Assembly: GCF_946481715.1 (NCBI RefSeq)
Contig: NZ_CAMLOV010000016.1
Location: 1 to 53,739, forward strand
DNA: 53,739 nt
Reading direction: 5' to 3'
From: an uncultured Mucilaginibacter sp.
GTDB taxonomy: Bacteria > Bacteroidota > Bacteroidia > Sphingobacteriales > Sphingobacteriaceae
Below the pieces are notes generated by a model. That model searched no databases and was not told the DNA's origin. It saw nothing but the letters and a program-made list of their open reading frames with translations. Every line of letters starts with the position of its first letter. The stretch's first letter is position 1. A program made the position numbers and the translations under genes. Positions 51,409 through 53,739 of the stretch are shown here, in pieces.

Positions 51409-52602
51409 TTATCCCGAAAAACTGAATTTTCCCATCAACACCTTGGGGTTATTACCTATCTCCATCGGCTCGCCGCATAGTGCTTCGTTGCCCAGCAGGG
51501 CAAAAAGTATGGCCTCTTTTGCATCCGGGTTTATCCCAAGTTCGCTCGTAACGGCTATCGATACGCCGGGTAATGCCTTCTTTATATATTCCACCACAAA
51601 GGGGTTTCTTGCCCCGCCGCCGCTGGTGAAAAGTTTAATATCAGGGTGGTTAAAATTTGAACGTATAAAGTTGGCGATACTGCGTCCCGTAAAGGCGCTG
51701 AGCGTAGCAACCAGGTCGGCCTTGGCTAAATTTAAGGTACGGGTGGCTTGTTGCGCATCGGCAACAAATGTTAAATTGAACAATTCAGGCCCGGTAGTTT
51801 TAGGCAGGGTATCGGTAAAGAACGGGTGGTGCAAAAGGGCATCTAACAAAACCTCGTTTACCGTACCCGAGTAGGCTATTGCCGAATCCTCATCGAAAGG
51901 CCTGTCAAAATACGCGCGGCAGGCGGCATCTATAAGCGTGTTGCCCGGGCCAATATCGGTACACATCACTTTACTATGATCTGCATCGGCCGGCAGATAG
52001 GTAAGGTTGGCAATACCGCCGATGTTGAGGAGGATGCGGTTTTCGCCGGGTTTACTGCCTAAAAGTACGTCGCCATATAAGGCCAAAGGTGCGCCTTCGC
52101 CGCCGCCGGCAATATGTTTCTGGCGGAAATCGCTGATGGTTAATATACCGGTGTTTACGGCAATATGGTCGGCATCGCCGATCTGCAGGGTGGCGTTGCC
52201 GTAATTTTTTTGCTGATGTAGCCGCTTTGGCGCATGGTAAATGGTTTGCCCGTGGCTGGCTATGAAATCCACATCAGCCGGGTTAACCCGCCACTCCGCC
52301 AGTGCCTGTAGTATCAATTCCGCATGGAAGGTGCCGATGTAAGCATTCAGCAAAGTTACCTTCTCCAAACTCACTTGCTTTTGGGCAAATACCTGCTGCA
52401 CTTCTTTTTTAAAGTTGTCCTGGTAAGGTGCGGTGATAAAATTGATGAGTTTAAACTGCGTTTGCAAGCCATAGCCGCTAAAACTGCAAAGTGCGATATC
52501 CAAGCCATCCAGCGAGGTGCCCGACATCAGCCCAATGCCCAGCCGCTCTTCTTTTTGGGCTATGGCAAACAATTTTTGCAGGTTTTTATTCAATGGCGAC
52601 AT
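51409..52602 (-). CDS. anmK: Anhydro-N-acetylmuramic acid kinase
   Basis: Cytosolic sugar kinase of 397 residues that hydrates and phosphorylates 1,6-anhydro-MurNAc released from cell-wall turnover, giving MurNAc-6-phosphate. The phosphate-binding opening GLMSGTSLDGLD is diagnostic; DFIASHGQTIYH, LLNIGGIANLTYLP, CTDIGPGNTLIDA and FTSGGGARNPFVVEYI fit the ASKHA fold. The product would be converted by MurQ to GlcNAc-6-phosphate and, through NagA, reach NagB, whose gene lies divergent 115 nt away. The start at 52602 leaves about 20 residues ahead of the core; an internal start is possible but less likely. Confidence 0.96.
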   Translation of the reverse strand: MSPLNKNLQKLFAIAQKEERLGIGLMSGTSLDGLDIALCSFSGYGLQTQFKLINFITAPYQDNFKKEVQQVFAQKQVSLEKVTLLNAYIGTFHAELILQALAEWRVNPADVDFIASHGQTIYHAPKRLHQQKNYGNATLQIGDADHIAVNTGILTISDFRQKHIAGGGEGAPLALYGDVLLGSKPGENRILLNIGGIANLTYLPADADHSKVMCTDIGPGNTLIDAACRAYFDRPFDEDSAIAYSGTVNEVLLDALLHHPFFTDTLPKTTGPELFNLTFVADAQQATRTLNLAKADLVATLSAFTGRSIANFIRSNFNHPDIKLFTSGGGARNPFVVEYIKKALPGVSIAVTSELGINPDAKEAILFALLGNEALCGEPMEIGNNPKVLMGKFSFSG

Positions 52603-52630
52603 ATGTTAACTCTTGTTTTAGGGCTATGCA

Positions 52631-52676
52631 CAAATGTAAATTAAAATGCCCTGTATATAAATATCCTATATATTTG
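52631..52676. promoter_or_regulatory. Divergent -7 boxes between anmK and nagB
   Basis: TACATTTG on the minus strand (52638-52631) serves anmK; TATATTTG on the plus strand (52669-52676) serves nagB. Both are exact TAnnTTTG matches. No clear -33 boxes. Confidence 0.5.
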
Positions 52677-52717
52677 TTTTACCCATTGTATACCAATTAC
52701 AACCCAAACCAACATTT

Positions 52718-53739
52718 ATGGCAAGATTAAATTTACTGGAAGAGACACGCTACGAGAAGCTGCCGGTGAGCGTTTATGCAAGCCAGCATTCGGCATCGCT
52801 GGCAGTAGCGGCAAGGATAGCCAGGCTGGTGCGGGGCAAGCAGGCTTTAGGGCAGCAAACGGTTTTAGGGCTGGCAACAGGCGTTACGCCTATTGGCGTT
52901 TATGCCGAGTTGATACGCCTGCACAAGGAAGAGGGGCTGTCGTTTAAGGATGTGGTGACCTTCAACCTGGACGAGTACTACCCCATGAAGCCGGATGCAG
53001 CGCAAAGTTACGTTACTTTCATGAACGAGAACCTGTTCAACCATATCGACATCGATAAAAGGAAAGTGCATATCCCCGATGGCACCCTGGCGCAGGAGGA
53101 CGTTGCCGCCTTTTGCCTGGATTACGAAAAGCAACTGTCAGACCTGGGCGGCCTGGACCTGCAATTGCTGGGCATCGGCCGCACAGGGCACATCGGCTTT
53201 AACGAGCCGGGCTCTGCGCCAAACTCGGGCACCAGGCTGGTGACGCTTGACGACCTGACCCGCCGCGATGCTTCGCGCGATTTCGGCGGCAAGCAGAACG
53301 TGCCTACTAAAGCCATCACCATGGGCGTAGGAACCATATTCAAGGCCCGCGAGATCATCCTGATTGCCTGGAGCGCCAAAAAAGCGCCAATCGTGCGCAA
53401 AGCCGTAGAAGGCGAGATCTCCGGCGAAGTGCCTGCTACGTTTTTACAGCTATCCGACCATGTAGAGTTTGTGCTGGACGAAGGCGCTGCTTCAGACTTA
53501 ACGCGCTTCGGTACCCCATGGCTGGTAAAGGATTGCACCTGGGATAACAGTTTAAAGAAGAAAGCAGTCATCTGGCTATCCGGCGCCGTGGGCAAGCCGA
53601 TACTGAAGCTGACCGAGGAAGACTACAACAACCACGGCATGGCACAGCTTGCCGTTGAGCAGGGGCCTGTGTACAATATCAATATCGACATATTTAACCA
53701 GGTGCAGCATACCATCACCGGCTGGCCGGGAGGAAAGCC
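52718..53739 (+). CDS. nagB: Long-form glucosamine-6-phosphate deaminase (3' end outside window)
   Basis: Converts glucosamine-6-phosphate to fructose-6-phosphate and ammonia, entering amino sugars from chitin or murein into glycolysis. The 340 complete codons present show VLGLATGVTPIGVYAEL, Asp85 in FNLDEYYP (E. coli Asp72), and GIGRTGHIGFNEPGS with His158 and Glu163 (E. coli His143, Glu148). E. coli Asp141 is replaced by Thr156, as I recall from the Bacteroidota long form. That form carries a C-terminal PIG-L/LmbE-like deacetylase, and the sequence continues past the usual 266 residues to the window edge. Divergent from anmK. Confidence 0.92.
   Translation, partial: MARLNLLEETRYEKLPVSVYASQHSASLAVAARIARLVRGKQALGQQTVLGLATGVTPIGVYAELIRLHKEEGLSFKDVVTFNLDEYYPMKPDAAQSYVTFMNENLFNHIDIDKRKVHIPDGTLAQEDVAAFCLDYEKQLSDLGGLDLQLLGIGRTGHIGFNEPGSAPNSGTRLVTLDDLTRRDASRDFGGKQNVPTKAITMGVGTIFKAREIILIAWSAKKAPIVRKAVEGEISGEVPATFLQLSDHVEFVLDEGAASDLTRFGTPWLVKDCTWDNSLKKKAVIWLSGAVGKPILKLTEEDYNNHGMAQLAVEQGPVYNINIDIFNQVQHTITGWPGGK

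Overview
The window looks like chromosome of a member of Bacteroidota, most likely Sphingobacteriaceae close to Mucilaginibacter or Pedobacter. The basis is a SusC-type TonB-dependent receptor, Bacteroidota-restricted families (DUF5690, DUF3472, DUF3857, long-form NagB), promoters of the TAnnTTTG / TTG type, weak or absent Shine-Dalgarno sequences, and many secreted glycoside hydrolases. I saw no tRNA, rRNA, CRISPR array, integrase or transposase. Assignments rest on reading motifs by eye; no database search was run.

Region 1 (1-7147) is a phosphonate-use locus: a SusC receptor (cut by the window edge), a PhnZ-type HD mixed-valent di-iron oxygenase, an XRE-cupin regulator, and an overlapping three-gene operon of a PhnX-like hydrolase, a DUF5690 MFS carrier and a TIGR03364-type FAD oxidoreductase. 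The receptor and operon promoters share an array of GTTTA-N7-TAAAC palindromes repeated every 20 bp over the core promoter. This ties outer-membrane import to phosphonate breakdown and is the most novel signal here. Region 2 (7152-19774) holds an acyltransferase, a 2OG-Fe(II) oxygenase divergent from a GH42-like enzyme with a DUF3472 protein, a Na+/H+ antiporter, an SRPBCC protein, a very large PAS/GAF sensor lacking an ATPase domain, an SGNH esterase and a DUF1080 protein.

Region 3 (19764-32343) holds a DUF3857/transglutaminase membrane protein, a GH3 enzyme bracketed by inverted composite repeats, and a TetR-controlled YbhGFSR-like export operon (TolC, HlyD lipoprotein, two ATPases, two permeases). 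An identical 17-bp site lies before both tetR and the export operon. Region 4 (32520-38671) adds a type-B carboxylesterase, a GH78-like rhamnosidase and a GH97 enzyme.

Region 5 (38832-46257) has a dipeptide epimerase, two unrecognised divergent genes, a rhomboid protease, an M14 peptidase, a YjbR-like protein, a beta-barrel protein and PepT. Region 6 (46320-50758) has hflX and a rearranged trp operon (leader-E-G-C, with no trpD between G and C). A leader peptide with tandem Trp codons and a terminator/antiterminator pair lie ahead of trpE, a classical attenuator. Region 7 (50815-end) has a small four-helix membrane protein and divergent anmK and long-form nagB (cut by the window edge), which with the epimerase and PepT fit cell-wall and peptide recycling.
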